Source: Stichopus chloronotus
Lineage: Eukaryota > Echinodermata > Holothuroidea > Aspidochirotida > Stichopodidae
Length of the DNA: 64,000 nucleotides
Direction: 5' to 3'
Assembly (NCBI GenBank): GCA_021234535.1
Contig: CM037830.1
Location: 14,067,116 to 14,131,115, forward strand
In this document: piece by piece, positions 47,782 through 61,002 of the stretch
How positions within the stretch are numbered: position 1 is the stretch's first letter
Layout of the letters: every line of letters begins with the position of its first letter
Made by a program: the position numbers and the translations under genes
Notes under the pieces: generated by a model
Seen by the model: only the letters and a program-made list of their open reading frames with translations
Told to the model about the DNA's origin: nothing
Database searches by the model: none

Positions 47782-50700
47782 ATACAATTGGTAGCAATGT
47801 ATAACTAGAATTAAAAACCTTCACCAACTTTAAAAAATGATTTAAGTTGGCACCATATTGCTGTGACCAGGTATCATGTTCGTCATATGATGTATTTTTC
47901 AGACTGAACATTTCAGTGAAAGAATATTCGTACATGTGACACTTAAAGGTTAATTCACTGCCGTACCATGCATTAACCATAGAATAATGCATGATCAGAG
48001 GTTAATACAAGCGATGCTCGAAGGTGCAGCGTGATTGCATCCAGCAATAGCATTTAGCACAAGAGTGCATTCATCCTCTAGTAAATGAACAGGTCAATTG
48101 CTGATTACTCTTGTTCATTCATACACAGTGAGATTTTGATAGAAAATACAAAGGAAAGAAACTTGGGTTTGTAAATAACCAGAATGAACTGGAGGAAAGC
48201 TAACAGGAGTGACAACATGGGACCAATGTTCATGCACAATTGAAAATTGCATTGTTGTTTTTTCATCATGACTTAAGATACCAGACAGCAAAACACTGTT
48301 GATCTAAGGTTTTATTGTATTCATCCGCTGGTGGTATTACTTGTAAATTACCGTGCAGTTATTCAAAGACAAACAAAAGTTACGTACGAATAGGTGTTGA
48401 GAATTCTCAGCAAGTATTAATGAACACACATTTAACAACATACCTCATTAAAATAACGTAACTTTGTGACTTAATTGTCTGATATTTCATTGAAATCTTT
48501 CTTGCATTACACCAAATTGCTAAAAATTTATAAAACTGTTAATAAGACTGTCCAGCCCTACCTGCACTGGCACTCCTTTCACATTTTGATGTACATATTT
48601 AAAGATGATTTCCTCCGGAATACAAAATTGTTTCAATTCTTAATGAACTGTAGCTTATCAGAGGAAGAATTCTTTCACATTTCATAATAGAGCATTTACT
48701 TTCCTTTAGTGTATTCTATATCAGTATTTCTACTTAATTGTATACAATTTTTTTTTTAGTATCAAAGGTGCAATGATATGAATTTGGGTAACTTTTGTTT
48801 TTAGTTTCAGTGAAGTGGTGTAGTTATAGCAATTATTACTGTATATATGGACGTTTGGGCAACAGGGTATAATTATGAAAGACAGTCATGTGTCTCAAGA
48901 AGAAAAGCTGGGAAAACTCTCACCATTGGTACGTAGTGTACTTTGTTGCACTCAATAAGTCAATTGTTTTTTTTTTGTTTTAATCAAGGATCAGAATTAA
49001 GTGAACTTATGGAAACTTGTTTGTCCAAGAAGGACAGCTTGAACGGTCTAGTAGTGTAGGTATCTGCTTCATATCAATTAAACAAAACCAACAGTGTCGT
49101 TGTATTTCAAAAGTCATTGGAAGGTGGTGTGACATTACAATGAGATTTTGAAGTATTTGGCTGTATTAATTATTGAACAGGTTGAAAATAACTACCAATT
49201 TCATTAAGACCCATCAAATGGTGAACATTAATACTGGCAAATTCCAGCCTTACACCTGCAGCATGTATAATCATTTCCTAAGTATGCAAATTTGTGACAT
49301 CAAGAAATTGACTTGTATGATATGTTATCTTTTGCCTTAATGTTCATTCCAAGGACAATCCAAAGTGTGGTTAGCCTTGACAGATTGATATTGAAAGTGA
49401 ACATTTCTTCTTTAAAAACATGGATGTCATTCACCAATATGTGAACAAGAAGAAAGTAAGAGAGATCATGTAAACGGTTTACAAAATAAATTACTGGCAC
49501 TGTGCAACATGCCATATCATAATTTTTGCATAGGTAATCAGTTCTGTCAAAGATCTTTAAATGTTTAAAATGCATATCCAACAAACAGTAATTAATATAG
49601 AGACAATTCCAACAGATTTGTTATTTGATGTTCACTGTACAACTTCTGAGTAAAGCCAGCTCTGTTTATGTTACATGTTGCACAACCTGTAAAGACGATG
49701 TGGTCAAAGTTTGAAAACTTTAAACACATCTCATGTTTGATGTCGTCGCTCTACACTGAATACAAGACAGCTATTGTAGTCACTATCAGAGGGCACTTTA
49801 ATGTTATTGGTTTCAACTTAAAGTAATTTTAAAATATTTTTTACTCATTATATCCACATTAAGAGACATAACACTGAAATTTCCACTTTAGGTGCACTTT
49901 AAGAGAAAAGATTGATTGTTGTTCATCCTTCAGAGTAATTGTAGCATTGCTATGTAATCATTCACAGAGCTACGATGAAATCACAATATGTGTTATATAT
50001 TTTCCTTTTACTACGATTTAGTTTTATCACTGTATTTGCCCATGCAATTTAATGTTCAAGATATTTTCTTTACAGTAGAAAAGGTATCTCCATTTTTTTA
50101 AAATATGAATATCTTTAAAAGCTTGCAAACAGGAGATGAATTTTCTTTTTGAGTTCCTTATCATTTCTTGGGATACCATTTGCTTTAAGATTTAGTTTTG
50201 TTTCTGATCTGGGAATGTTGCAATTTTGTCCTACAAATTTATTGTCCAATACAGAACATAATCTGTGCATGTAAAAATGCATTTACCTCACAGCGAATAT
50301 AGCTTTGGTTATAGGTTTGGGTTTATTGTACAGTTCAAAGGATAGAAGTGTCTTTTTTTTCATGCATTTTGCCACATATAGACCAAATGTAGACAAATTG
50401 TTAGCCTAGTTGAGATGTCCTCATGCAGAAAAAGAGACGAAGTCATATGTGACCTCAAATATGTCAACATAATCAATATGTTCTCCTATTCTTGCAGATT
50501 GTTTGCATATGCATACTCATTTTTGGTTTACATTAAAATTACTATGATGATGTGTGTGTATGGGTGCATGTGTCATGATCGATTTATCTTGTTCAAATAG
50601 CAATACTTTTCTTAATTACACTGTCTTGCCCATTGACATAACTTATATCCCATGCCACGATATGAATTACAGCTCAAGAAAAGGTATCCAATTGACCATG

Positions 50701-53171
50701 CTGTTTGCAACCTGAGTGGGTAGAATCAGCGTGAGGTTGATGAAAACAGCCAAAGGTGATGCAGTTTGTAAGAAGTTATGCCACAATTTTCTTTTGTCTA
50801 AGTGTGGTATGAAAAAACAGGTTTTTTAGTGGCTTTGATTCATCATTGTGTGTAGATGATGCCTTTCTCGTAAACAATATCTCAAGATTTGTGGTGGAGG
50901 TCAAAGCTCATCTCAGGTCAGCAGAGATCAAATTGTGAAAAATTTGTAAACAACATAATATCTCTAGCAGGTAAACGTGGATTAGTCACATATTGATAAA
51001 TCACATTGATTGCAACAACTGTAACCTTAATGTGTTTGGTGAAGGTGACAGGTCATTTAAGACCAACAGTGGTCAAACTGAGTAAACCTTGTAAACACCA
51101 TATCTCAAGAATGTACACTTAGTTTGATCTCATATTTGGTGTTTTGATGGTACACACTTTGTATAACAACTCTATTGTGTTTGTTTCAAGTCTAAAAGTC
51201 ATTTGCGGTCAGCAGAGGTCAAAACGCAATAATTGTGAACACAGTCTCAAGAATGCAATTTGAACTGATCGGTATGTTGATCAACCATACAAAATGTGCT
51301 CTTTTTGATGGAAGCCGTCTGTTGTCCATGTTAGGCGAGGTCAAAGTCTAACAAACTTGTTGATGCAGCATCTCAATGAAATAAGCTTGTACATATGTCA
51401 TATTGAGTGCTAGATTTAGAAGATTATCAAAAACTTCTGTTGAAAATCATGAATCTTTCATACATGGACTCATTATATAATTAGTTTTTGCTAAGAAAAC
51501 AAATTGAACTAATTCTTGCTTTAATTTCACATTACTTTATGGGCATGGGCCGATCTCATATTCGTTATGTGTATCAATGTCAGTGACCTGTTTGTCTTGG
51601 TGCAATTGCTTATTAGCTCAATGAAGTGAGCGATTGTCATAGCAAGGTGTCTGTCTGTCTCTGTCTGCCCATCAACATTGATCAATGGGCTGCAGTGTGC
51701 ACGTTCTTTGAGTGTTCTTCGTGAAAGTGAGATGGTGACATACATCATAGACTTTTTACTGATGGTAAGAGGAAAAAGGTCATTTGGGGTCTTGAACTCT
51801 GATTCTTGTTTTAATTTAACATTACTTTTTAAGTATGGGCAGATCTCATATTCCTTATGTGTATCAATGTCAGTGACCTGTTTGTCATAGCACAATTTCT
51901 TTTGCTTATATATCAATTTCTGAGCAGCTAAACTACTGCAGATTATGTCATTGAAACCCCAGTGCAGTTTTGCAATCTGGCCCTTAAAAGCTGCTGCTTT
52001 ATATGCTAAGTTTATAAATTTTGATATTGTTCTTAGTTACGTCAAAACTCTGTATTTCCTGGTGTTATAGTGTCATAATAAGTAATGGTTTCCATTTTCT
52101 GTATGTTTAATTTGTCAATGACAGATACCCTGTGTACCATATATTGTGTTTGCAACAGTATTCTCACATTTGCAGATATATTGACAAGTCGCTTGTTTTA
52201 GTAATGATCACAAAATAATATGTCCAAATGCATGAAATGTACAGTCAACAAGCATGGCAGTCAGAATTACCTTCTCAAGTCGCTCATCAGTACTGCTACT
52301 GTTTTTAACCAAAAAAGGAGACCAGGCTTTGGCATTAACATCATTCATGAAGAATTTTCATCTCTACAGTACATCATATGTGATGGTTATTCTTCAGGTT
52401 GTAAACATGCAATCAAAATTATTACTCCCACGACAATTTCAAGTGCATTCACTAGCTTTTAGTTTTCACAATTTACGGATCACTTCCTAGTTGTGACAAC
52501 TACTTTTCATTCACCTATGAGGCATCCCCACAGAATATGTGCCAATCATGTTCTTTCCAGATTCCAACTATTGCTGCAGTCCATAATAATAGCTTTACAA
52601 TTCTTGGAATGTCCAAAGTTGTATAATCTTAGCCTTTAAATTCTTCTTGCAGGTATGTCTCTGAACAACAGAAATTGTGTTACAATATAAATATTCAGAA
52701 ACTAATCTGGCTTCCCCAGGTTTAGGATTAAAGACTGTCAGTAGATTCACTCTGCTCCTTGTCCTGCTCCATTGTGTTATCCTCAAAGAGTTGTGGAAGA
52801 ATTGATTTTCTACCTTTACTGATTGCAAAGGGCTGTATTGCAAATCCAGTTGTGGAAAATGTAACTCCCATACTAGAATGAAAAGATGTGCTCATCATTG
52901 CTTCCATTTCCTCTTCATTCTCATATATTAAAAAAATAATATGTAATCGTGCAAACATTTTTTTCATACCGAAGACTAATGAACATGTAACCAAAATAAT
53001 AATCATAGAAATACACTCAAGATGAAAAAAAAAACGAAAAACAATATTTGTGTTTTGTTTCAAAAATTGTAAGAACAGCAATTGATAATGTAAAACGAAC
53101 AAAACTGTTTTTTGCTTTTACGTTTTTGTTATTAAAACTTTTCAATCAAGCCACATTTTATTTGTTTTTAG
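47782..53171. other. 3' flank of gene B
   Basis: Collinear with 21643-24419 (copy A flank) up to about 51130. 52480-52950 match the first ~480 bases of the window. Diverged AGGTCA repeats occur at 50890-51330, and a short internal duplication links 51535-51600 with 51810-51890. No gene is supported. Confidence 0.55.
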
Positions 53172-54367
53172 ATTCCTTTGCTGAAGGCAGAAGGGATCTG
53201 TGCAATGGTGATGTTGTGTGTGTATTTGTGTATCTGACACTTCTTGAAAACATGATATCACTAGAAGAGTAACCATGACTGATCTCATACTTGGGGTATG
53301 GCTTAGTCATACTGAGAAAATGATCCCTATTATATTTCTTCAAGGTCAAAGGTCATTTGAGGTCTCCAGAGGTCAAACTGTAAAAATCTTTTAAACACAA
53401 TATCTCCAGAAGGGTAGCTGTGACTGATGTCATACTTGGGGTGTTGGTTGGTCATACTGAGTAGATGGTCCCTGACATATTTGGTAGATGTCAAAGGTCA
53501 TTTGAGGTCACCAGAGGTCAAAATATGAAAACCTTGCAAACACAATATCTCAAGAACGGTAACTGTGAGTGATGTCATACGTGGTTTGTGGGTTTGTTAT
53601 ATTAAGTAGATGATCCCAATTGTTTTTGGTCAAGGTCAATGGTCATTTGAGGTCACCCGAGGTCAAACTATAAAACATTTGAAACTCAACATCTCCAGAA
53701 GGGCAACTGCGACTGATGTCATACTTGGTGTGTGGGTTGGTGGTATTAATTAGATGACCCCATTGCTTTTTGTGGAGGTCAAAGGTCATTTGACGTCACC
53801 ATGGGTGAAACTAAAAAAATTGTAAACACAATATCTCCAGATGGATACCTGTGACTGATGTCATACTTAGTGTGTGGATTGAGTATACTAAGCAGAATAC
53901 TCCCTTTGATTTTGTTGGAGGTCAAGGGTCATTTGAGGTCACCAGTGGTCAAAATGTAAAAACCTTGTAAACACAGTATCTCCACAAGGGTAACCATGAC
54001 TGATGTAATACTTGGTGTGTGTGGGTTGGTAATAATGAACAGAAGATCCATATAGTTGTTGGTTGAGGTCAAAGGTCATTTTAGGTCATCAGAGGTCAAA
54101 TTGTCAAAAATGTGTAAATACAATATCCCCAGAAGGGTTATGTTGACTAATGTCATACTTGATGTGTTTGTTGGCCATACTGGGTAGGTGATCCCTATTG
54201 TTTTTGGTGGAGGTCAAGTGTCATTTGAGGTCACCAAAAAGTCATGTTGAGTTAAAGGCTTGTTAATGTGGTGTTTCAAAAACAACACATACTTGTCATG
54301 TGGCTAATTCATGTTTGTTATAATATAACCATGTCGCAAGGAATCACAAAACCTTTTGGCTTTTTGG
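53172..54367. mobile_element. Second satellite-bearing element (144-bp units)
   Basis: Same ends and same ~144-bp unit as 33387-34881 (left: attcctttgctgaaggcag; right: caaggaatcacaaaacc), with about seven units. It lies downstream of gene B, directly before the tetranucleotide array. Confidence 0.78.
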
Positions 54368-54479
54368 TTAAAATTTTTGCTCATAAATTTTTTAAATGAG
54401 AAAAACGCTTTTTGCAGCTCATCCCAGTGTACTGGTGTGAGCTTTTGCAATCACATGGCGTCTCTCCATATGTTTGTTT

Positions 54480-55690
54480 TTCTGTCTACTCATCTATATA
54501 TCTGTCTCTCTGTCTGTCAAACTGTCCATTTGTCCATCTGCTATCTCTCTACGTGTTTGTCTATCTTTTTATCTATCTATTGCTCCTGCTATCTGTCTCT
54601 CTATCTGCATATCTCTGTATCTGTCCATCTCTTTGTCTGTCTATCAATCTTTTCATCTGTCTATTTGTCTATCTGTCTCCACCGCTACCTCTCTTTTTTT
54701 CTGTCTATCCAGCTGTGTATATGTCTGTCATCTGTCTACATGTCTATCTGTCTATCAGTCTGTGTGTCTTTCAATCTGTCCCACTGTCTACCTATCCATT
54801 TGTCCATCTGACTATCTGTTTGTCTGTCTATCTGTTAATCTGTCAATCTCTTTGTCTATCAATCTAGCCATCTGTCTATTTGTTTATCCATGTATCTGTC
54901 TGTCCCCACCTCTATCTCACTTTTCCTCTCTCTGTCTATCTGTCTTTCTATCAATCTTTCTAACTGTCTATCTGTGTGTCTAACTGTCTTTTTGTCTGTC
55001 TGTCTGTCTGTCTGTCTATCTGTCTATTGCTCTTTCTGTTTGTTTGTCTGTCCATTTGTCCAGCAAGCCATCCATCCAGCACTCATCCATCAATACATCC
55101 ATCCATACATCCATCAATACATCCATTCATCAATACATCCATCCGTATATCCGTCCATCTCTGCATACCTGTCCATCTGTCCATATCTGTATATCCGTCC
55201 ATGTTAGTCCATATCTGTATATTTGTCCATATCTTTCTCTCTATATATTTCTGTCCATATCAGTCTGTGTCCATATCTATATATCTGCTTATTGTCTATC
55301 TTACCGTCTGTCCATCCATCCATCTTTCTGCCCATCCATCTGTTCATCCATCCATATCTGTTCGTTAGTCCATATCTGTCTATCCGTCCATATATGTCTA
55401 TTCCTCCATATCTGTCTATCTCTGTCTATGTCTGTCCGGCTGTCTATTTCTCTATCTGTCTTTCTATTTCTATATCTGCCTGTCTCTCTGTCTATTTCTC
55501 CATCTGCCTATCTGTATGTCTGCCTATCTGTCTGTATTTCTGTCTATCAGTTTATCTGTCTGTCTATTTGCCTGTCAATCCATCTAGTTGTTTGTCTGCC
55601 TGTCTATCTGTCTATTTATCTGATTACCAGTCTGTCTAACTGTCTGTCTCTTTCATTTTTTGTTTGTTTGTGTTACTGTCTGTGTTACTT
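54480..55690. repeat. Tetranucleotide microsatellite (TCTG/TCTA)n with TCCA phases
   Basis: About 1.2 kb of imperfect ctgtctatctgtctat, shifting to ccatccatacatcc between about 55060 and 55400. A four-base unit without stop codons leaves all three + frames open, giving long Leu/Ser/Ile/Cys ORFs that are artefacts. Confidence 0.95.
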
Positions 55691-55699
55691 ATGATTTGA

Positions 55700-56580
55700 C
55701 CCTACTCCCCCCCCCCCCCCAAAATGTGAACATTTGAGCTGGGACTTGGATTTTTATCGATATTGATTCTCGTGTAAGTCATTGTTGATAAAATTAGCAA
55801 ATTTACTGTGTCTCTGGGCCCTGTGAACCCCACTTAATGACGGATGAAACCCCCAAATTTTTAAGACGAAATGAAGAAAAGGGGCAATTCCTTGGTTAAT
55901 TTTTGAGATATACCCTGGAAAACCGGACACTTTTCACGAAGCTGGAACTTCTATTTTTTGCGATATTGTTTCCCGTGCAAAGTCAATGGGGGTAAAATAA
56001 GCAAAGTTAGTATGTATCTGGACCCTGTAGGCCCCACTTAGAGATGGTTTGACCCTCCACGTTTTGAGGTATACCTCGGGAAAACGGGCACTTCTACGAA
56101 GGTGCGCTTTACATTTCTTTCGATATTGTTTCCCCGTGTAGAATCATTGGTGGTAAAATTAGCAAAGTTGGTAGGTCTCAGCTAGGCCTCGTGGACCCCA
56201 CTCAACTGTGGATTTGACCCGCCTCCCCCAATTTTTTGGACATTTTCGTATAAGCCCCCTTTAAGACTAAATTGAATGAAGAAAAGGCGGGGTATTCTTT
56301 GGATAATTTTTGAGATATACCTCGGGAAACCAGGCACTTTTCACGGAGCAGGGACTTCGATTATTTTTCGATATTGTTCAGTCTCCCGTGCAAAGTAAAT
56401 GAGTGTAAAATCAGCATTATTTGTATGTCCCTGGGCCCCGTGGACCCCAGTAAACTATGGATTTGACCTTCCAAAGTTTTGTGTTGACATTTTTGTATAC
56501 ACCCACTTATAGACTACATGAAGAAGGGGCTATTTTCTGGTCGAGTTTGAGATATATGCAGGTGAACTGGTAAGTTAACG
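55700..56580. repeat. Four tandem ~160-240 bp diverged repeats
   Basis: The phrase cgatattgtttcccgtg...gtaaaattagcaaagttagta...ctgggccc-gtggacccca recurs from about 55757, 55960, 56122 and 56361. A C run lies at 55707-55720. Non-coding. Confidence 0.75.
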
Positions 56581-56589
56581 GAGCTCATA

Positions 56590-57638
56590 CTAGTTCTCGA
56601 TACTGAGCCTGGGTTGCTGTGGTCAATCATTCACGTGATTCCCGAAGGTCGTCAAAGGTCAAGCTCAGTAACATTACGGACGTACGTGCCATCGATTCGC
56701 CCAACTACTCCGCGCAGAGGGGGAAATCCAAATCTAAAAATAGCAAGTACGGTATCCACTGTAATATTATAACCGTTTATGTACTGTAATCTGTTATGCA
56801 TTTTTAGACGAAATGGGAATGTTGTGAACAAAGGCAACAACACACTACACTACACAGGACTCTGATGCCATGGTGGTGGCTTGTGTTTGTTTTTCATTGA
56901 GGCGAAGGTATTTACTATTTACGAGATCAGCTGTGTTGACGAATCGTGGTAGCACGTAGGCTAGTACCAGTAGTAGTACAATAAATGATACTCCCGCGTA
57001 CTCGAACTTCGAAGGGCCAAGGTCGTTCAAAGCACACCAGTAGGCTAGGCTTTGTAGAATTAACGTTAGGTTATCACTGACAATCTGCAGTCTTTTAAAA
57101 CTGAAAATGTGCATGAACCATTTTCTCACACTAAGTTCATCCCATTATGATTGTTCTGTTCCCATCACTTAACCAAAACGACCAAGACTTTTGACTGGAA
57201 CTGCATTGTGTTTGGTTTCGGCATAATTGGCTGGGTCCAATCCTGTTTCTTAGCTCACCATGTTGCTGATAGCCTAGCCTAAATAGCCAAGTCAATTAAA
57301 CAGTATATTGCAAAGCAACCTTACAATTTATGTTTCTTCTAACGGCTTGTTTAATTTTGCTTAGTATTGGGCACATATATCAAACAAAATATACAGTACA
57401 GTGCCATTGCCAATGCTATTCAGTAAAAGTCACTGGCTGACATATCTTAAAATTATAACTCAGAAACTTAGTGACTATGCAGCAAATATACAGTACTGTT
57501 ATTAATTTATTAATTATAGCACATCATCTTTGTCAGGTTGGGTGTTTGTCTGACTTTAGAACTTAGATAACAGAATAAAGAAGTAGCGCTTAGAAGATGG
57601 GAATGAAAGAGGCCAAATCCTTTGCCATTATTTTTTAC
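56590..57638. other. Upstream region of gene C, distal part
   Basis: Homologous to 25440-26510 upstream of gene B. The 94-codon minus-strand frame 57129-56845 has a hydrophobic stretch but is not preserved in the B counterpart, so it is not called. It may contain promoter or 5' UTR of the gene. Confidence 0.5.
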
Positions 57639-58996
57639 AGGCCTGTCAGTCTCACTAGTGTTGTTTGGAAGGTCATGGAATCTATTGTTAAAAGGTCTAT
57701 GGTTAGTTTCTTCAGTAGTTATTCTTTAATCAGAATGTCTCAACATGGCTTTTGTCAAAAAAGGTCGTGCCTCACCAATATTTTGGAGTTCATGGAAGAT
57801 GTTACTAGTTCATTGGATAGGCAGAAGTATGTTGATGTTGTTTTTCTGGATTTTCAGAAGGCTATTGGTAAGGTTCCCCACCAGCGTCTTTTGCTTAAAT
57901 TAAAGAGTATGGGTATCTGTGGTAATTTACTGACCTGGATTCAGAATTGGTTATGTAATAGGAAACAGAGGGTGGTTTTAAATGGTTGCGCTTCTTCTTG
58001 GCAGAAGGTTACTAGTGGGGTCCCCCAGGGGTCTGTGTTGGGTCCTCTCCTGTTTATTGCTTTCATTAATGACATTGATGCTGATATTGTGTGTAGAGCC
58101 AAGAAGTTTGCTGATGACACCAAACTGTATTCTGAGGTCTCCTCTGAAAGTGATTCAAAAAGTTTTCAGAAGGATTTAGACAGGGTTTTCACTTGGTCTC
58201 AGGAGTGGCAAATGCTGTTCAATATTGATAAATGCAAGGTAATGCATATTGGCAATAATAATCCTAGGTATATTCGTACACTTTAAATGGACAGTCACTG
58301 CAAGAGGTTTCTGTTGAAAAGGATTTAGGTGTACACATAGATTCTTCTTTACAGCCAGCTAAGCAGTGTGTTGAAGCAGCTAAAAAAGCAAATAGGATTT
58401 TAGGTATGATTAAGAGAAATTTTAGTTTCCTTAAGCAAGACATTGTTGTTACACTCTATAAGCAGTGGGTTAGACCCCATTTAGAGTATGCTGTTCAAGC
58501 CTGGAACCCATATTTTTCTAAAGATAAGGAGTTACTTGAGAAAGTCCAGTGCAGGGCTACTAGATTGATAAGGGCCTTCAAGGGTGTCCCCTATAACAAC
58601 AGGTTACGTCTTTTAAATCTCACTTCACTTGAGCTGAGAAGATTACGTGGGGATTTGATACAAGTCTATAAGATTGTTCATGGATTTGTAGTTTATCATT
58701 TTCTGATTTTTTCAAGTTTGCTAATAGTAAAATTACTAGAGGTCATTGTCTTAAACTCCAGAAGGTTCAAAGTAGGATCAATATTCGTCGTTACTTCTTT
58801 TCTCAGAGGGTAGTGAATGAGTGGAATGGGTTGCCTGAGGATGAAGTGATGGCGAGAAGTGTAAATGGGTTTAAGAATGCACTGGACAAGTACTTTAGGA
58901 TGTGTGACCAGGTTTGATTTTTGTCACCTTTTTTTTTCAGGGTCGTTGATGGGGACTTAATTGTCCCTCCTGATCCTTTTTTAAACTAAACTAAAC
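57639..58996 (+). mobile_element. 5'-truncated LINE (CR1/Jockey-like) reverse transcriptase remnant
   Basis: Starts abruptly within the RT domain (YRPVSLTSVVWKVMES), then shows HGFCQKRSCLTN, FLDFQKAIGKVPH, SGVPQGSVLGPLLF and the catalytic box FADD (58107-58118). A frameshift near 58270 continues to EKDLGVHIDSSL, LYKQWVRPHLEYAVQAWNPY and VQCRATRLI. A second, near 58700, leads to FFSQRVVNEWNGLP and the end. This order is that of non-LTR retrotransposons of the CR1/L2/Jockey kind. The 3' end carries TAAAC repeats. The homologous sequence upstream of gene B (about 26510) is uninterrupted. It is dead. Confidence 0.88.
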
Positions 58997-59011
58997 TTAC
59001 TGGTATATTAA

Positions 59012-59379
59012 AGAGGCTCATTGAGTTGTTTTGTGAAGTTCACTCAATTTTTCTAAACCGGTCAAGTTTCCTTCACATACTAATGACAAACAGTCAAACT
59101 AAAAGGATCCCAAAGTTTTACATACGTTGGAACATTAATGAGTGAGTAACCAACGATTAAATTTGGTTTTTGAAACTTTGTGACCAGACATTTTCACATT
59201 AGTACATTCACATGCACACAATAAGAGCAAGTAACGGTCAAAAATTCGAAAAAATTGACAGTTTTCATATAACTATTGGATATGAAACTTGATGAATAAT
59301 GCTAATTGTGAGTATTGTCGTGTGTTTGTATACTTCAAAATCACCGCAATCTTTACTGATATCAACTCAATGAGCCCCT
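59012..59379 (-). mobile_element. TTAA-site MITE, family 1 (368 bp), inverted copy
   Basis: Reverse complement of 24712-25079 with the same length. Flanked by TTAA at 59008-59011 and 59380-59383. It sits directly after the LINE remnant, upstream of gene C. Confidence 0.92.
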
Positions 59380-59383
59380 TTAA

Positions 59384-60254
59384 CAGCTAGTGATGTTAAT
59401 ATGCATTCCTATTTGGAATGTTCTGTATGTGAATTCTGGGCTTAGAGCAGAAACATAACAGAACAAAACAGTAACATCTTGAGTTACAAGATATTGGCCG
59501 CAGGAATGCCTGCTGTGAAATATTGTTCTCTGTCATTTAAGAACCTCTTCAATTGTCAGTGAAATATGCTTTTAACACAAAGTAAAAGCAGAGAGGTGCA
59601 AACGTTAAAGACCACCTGGTTATTCATACCCTAAGTCTGCCTGGATTTAGAAGAGCTATGACTACTGTAACTAGATGCATGCTGATCGCCCTTAACTCAA
59701 CAAGTTATCTGCCACACACTTTTGATGTGGCACTAACCTTGCTTTGTACAAGTTGCAACAATATCATGCAGGAAGGTGTAACTGATGACAGAGGTAACTG
59801 TATCAGAGAAATCTGCATTCTGCAAACAAAAATGAGCCACTGCAAAGGTATTCTTTCAAAATTTATCTTGCAATTATCGACTAAGCATTATCAATTTGGA
59901 AAATGTTTATTCATCATACATCTTGCAATATGAAAGCAATGTAGTACAAATATTCAATAGAAGCTAAAGGTCTAGTTTGCAATTGATGTCTGTATTGTAG
60001 CGATAGCGTCTATCGCTACAACTTGTTGCTGATATAGCATCATTGTGCTACAGTATATGGTTGTTGAACTTACATGATTCACTATAAGTAGACACATTGG
60101 TTGTTTTAACTCACATGGTTATGTTCATGTTGTAGTATGTTTCTAGCTTCTGAAATTTTTTACATGAAATTTTCCTCCTTCATCTGTTTTATCCCCATTT
60201 GACAGCATATTTTATTGATTGATATTACAGATTGAAGTGTCATGGCAAGTGAAA
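59384..60254. other. Proximal upstream region of gene C
   Basis: From about 59500 this matches 27220-27988 before gene B. It includes a conserved pyrimidine-rich acceptor-like site (ccatttgacag at about 60195-60205), so a 5' UTR intron is possible. No ORF is supported. Confidence 0.5.
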
Positions 60255-61002
60255 ATGGCAAACTCGACTGCAGTTCTTGTCAATGAACAGCTGCAAGCCA
60301 TCCGCCAAATTTTGATCAAGAAGGAAAGACCTCTGTCATGGGAGTTCTTTGGGCAGGAGTTGGAAAAATGTAATCCCTCAATTGATTGCCAGTCAGTTCA
60401 AGATGCTTTGTGTCAAAAGCCAATGCCAGGCATACTTTCCTCCCGAGATTTCATCACACTTGACACACCAAGAAATGTTGGATTACTAAAGTTACAGCTG
60501 GCCGTGGCTGTTAATGAGAAAATAAATGGAGGAAGATTTAGCAAGGCCAACCACTACTTTCATATAATCGCTTCTGATGGAGAAAAAGATGAACTTGGTC
60601 ACAATGAGGATACTTTGGCCAAGTCATTTTTGGAGTTTGATGATGTTTTTCACATGATGACATCTTTGTCTGCCAGTGTGGGCAGTTACAAAAGAGTGTC
60701 TCTGAGACCAGAGTCTGCTCTTCTCCACAAATCATTTTTTGCATTTGAAAAGGACAAGAAGAGCTCAGCAGTTCAAAAAGTAAAATATCTTTTGTTCCTT
60801 TGCCATGGAGTTACGGATACATGGTCAGCTTTTGAATTTTCTCGCTGCTTCTTAGCTAAAGAAGAGAAAGTTTTCTTTGCGAGAAACACAATTGCTGAAT
60901 TTGTAAGTGCATTGAAATCCTTCAGACTGTCATTTTATATCAGTGACAATGCAGTGGCCCTTTCATCATCACTGCTTCAAAGAAAGGAAACACTGATTCC
61001 AG
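60255..61002 (+). CDS. Gene C exon 1, module R1
   Basis: 748 nt, 249 codons and one base, the same as gene B exon 1. Differences are scattered substitutions (for example LVNEQLQAIRQILIKK against PTNEQLQSIREILITK), with no indels. That pattern fits constraint on the protein. The upstream in-frame residues differ from those of B, which supports the internal ATG as start. Confidence 0.85.

Noticed and set aside
54356..55694. Seven long overlapping ORFs in all three + frames (130-216 aa, Leu/Ser/Cys/Ile rich)
   Set aside because: They are translations of a four-base microsatellite that contains no stop codons; all frames look alike, with no domain and no codon bias.
56845..57129. Minus-strand 94-aa frame with a hydrophobic stretch, possible divergent small membrane protein
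   Set aside because: The homologous stretch before gene B (25640-25920) has indels that break the frame, so there is no sign of constraint.
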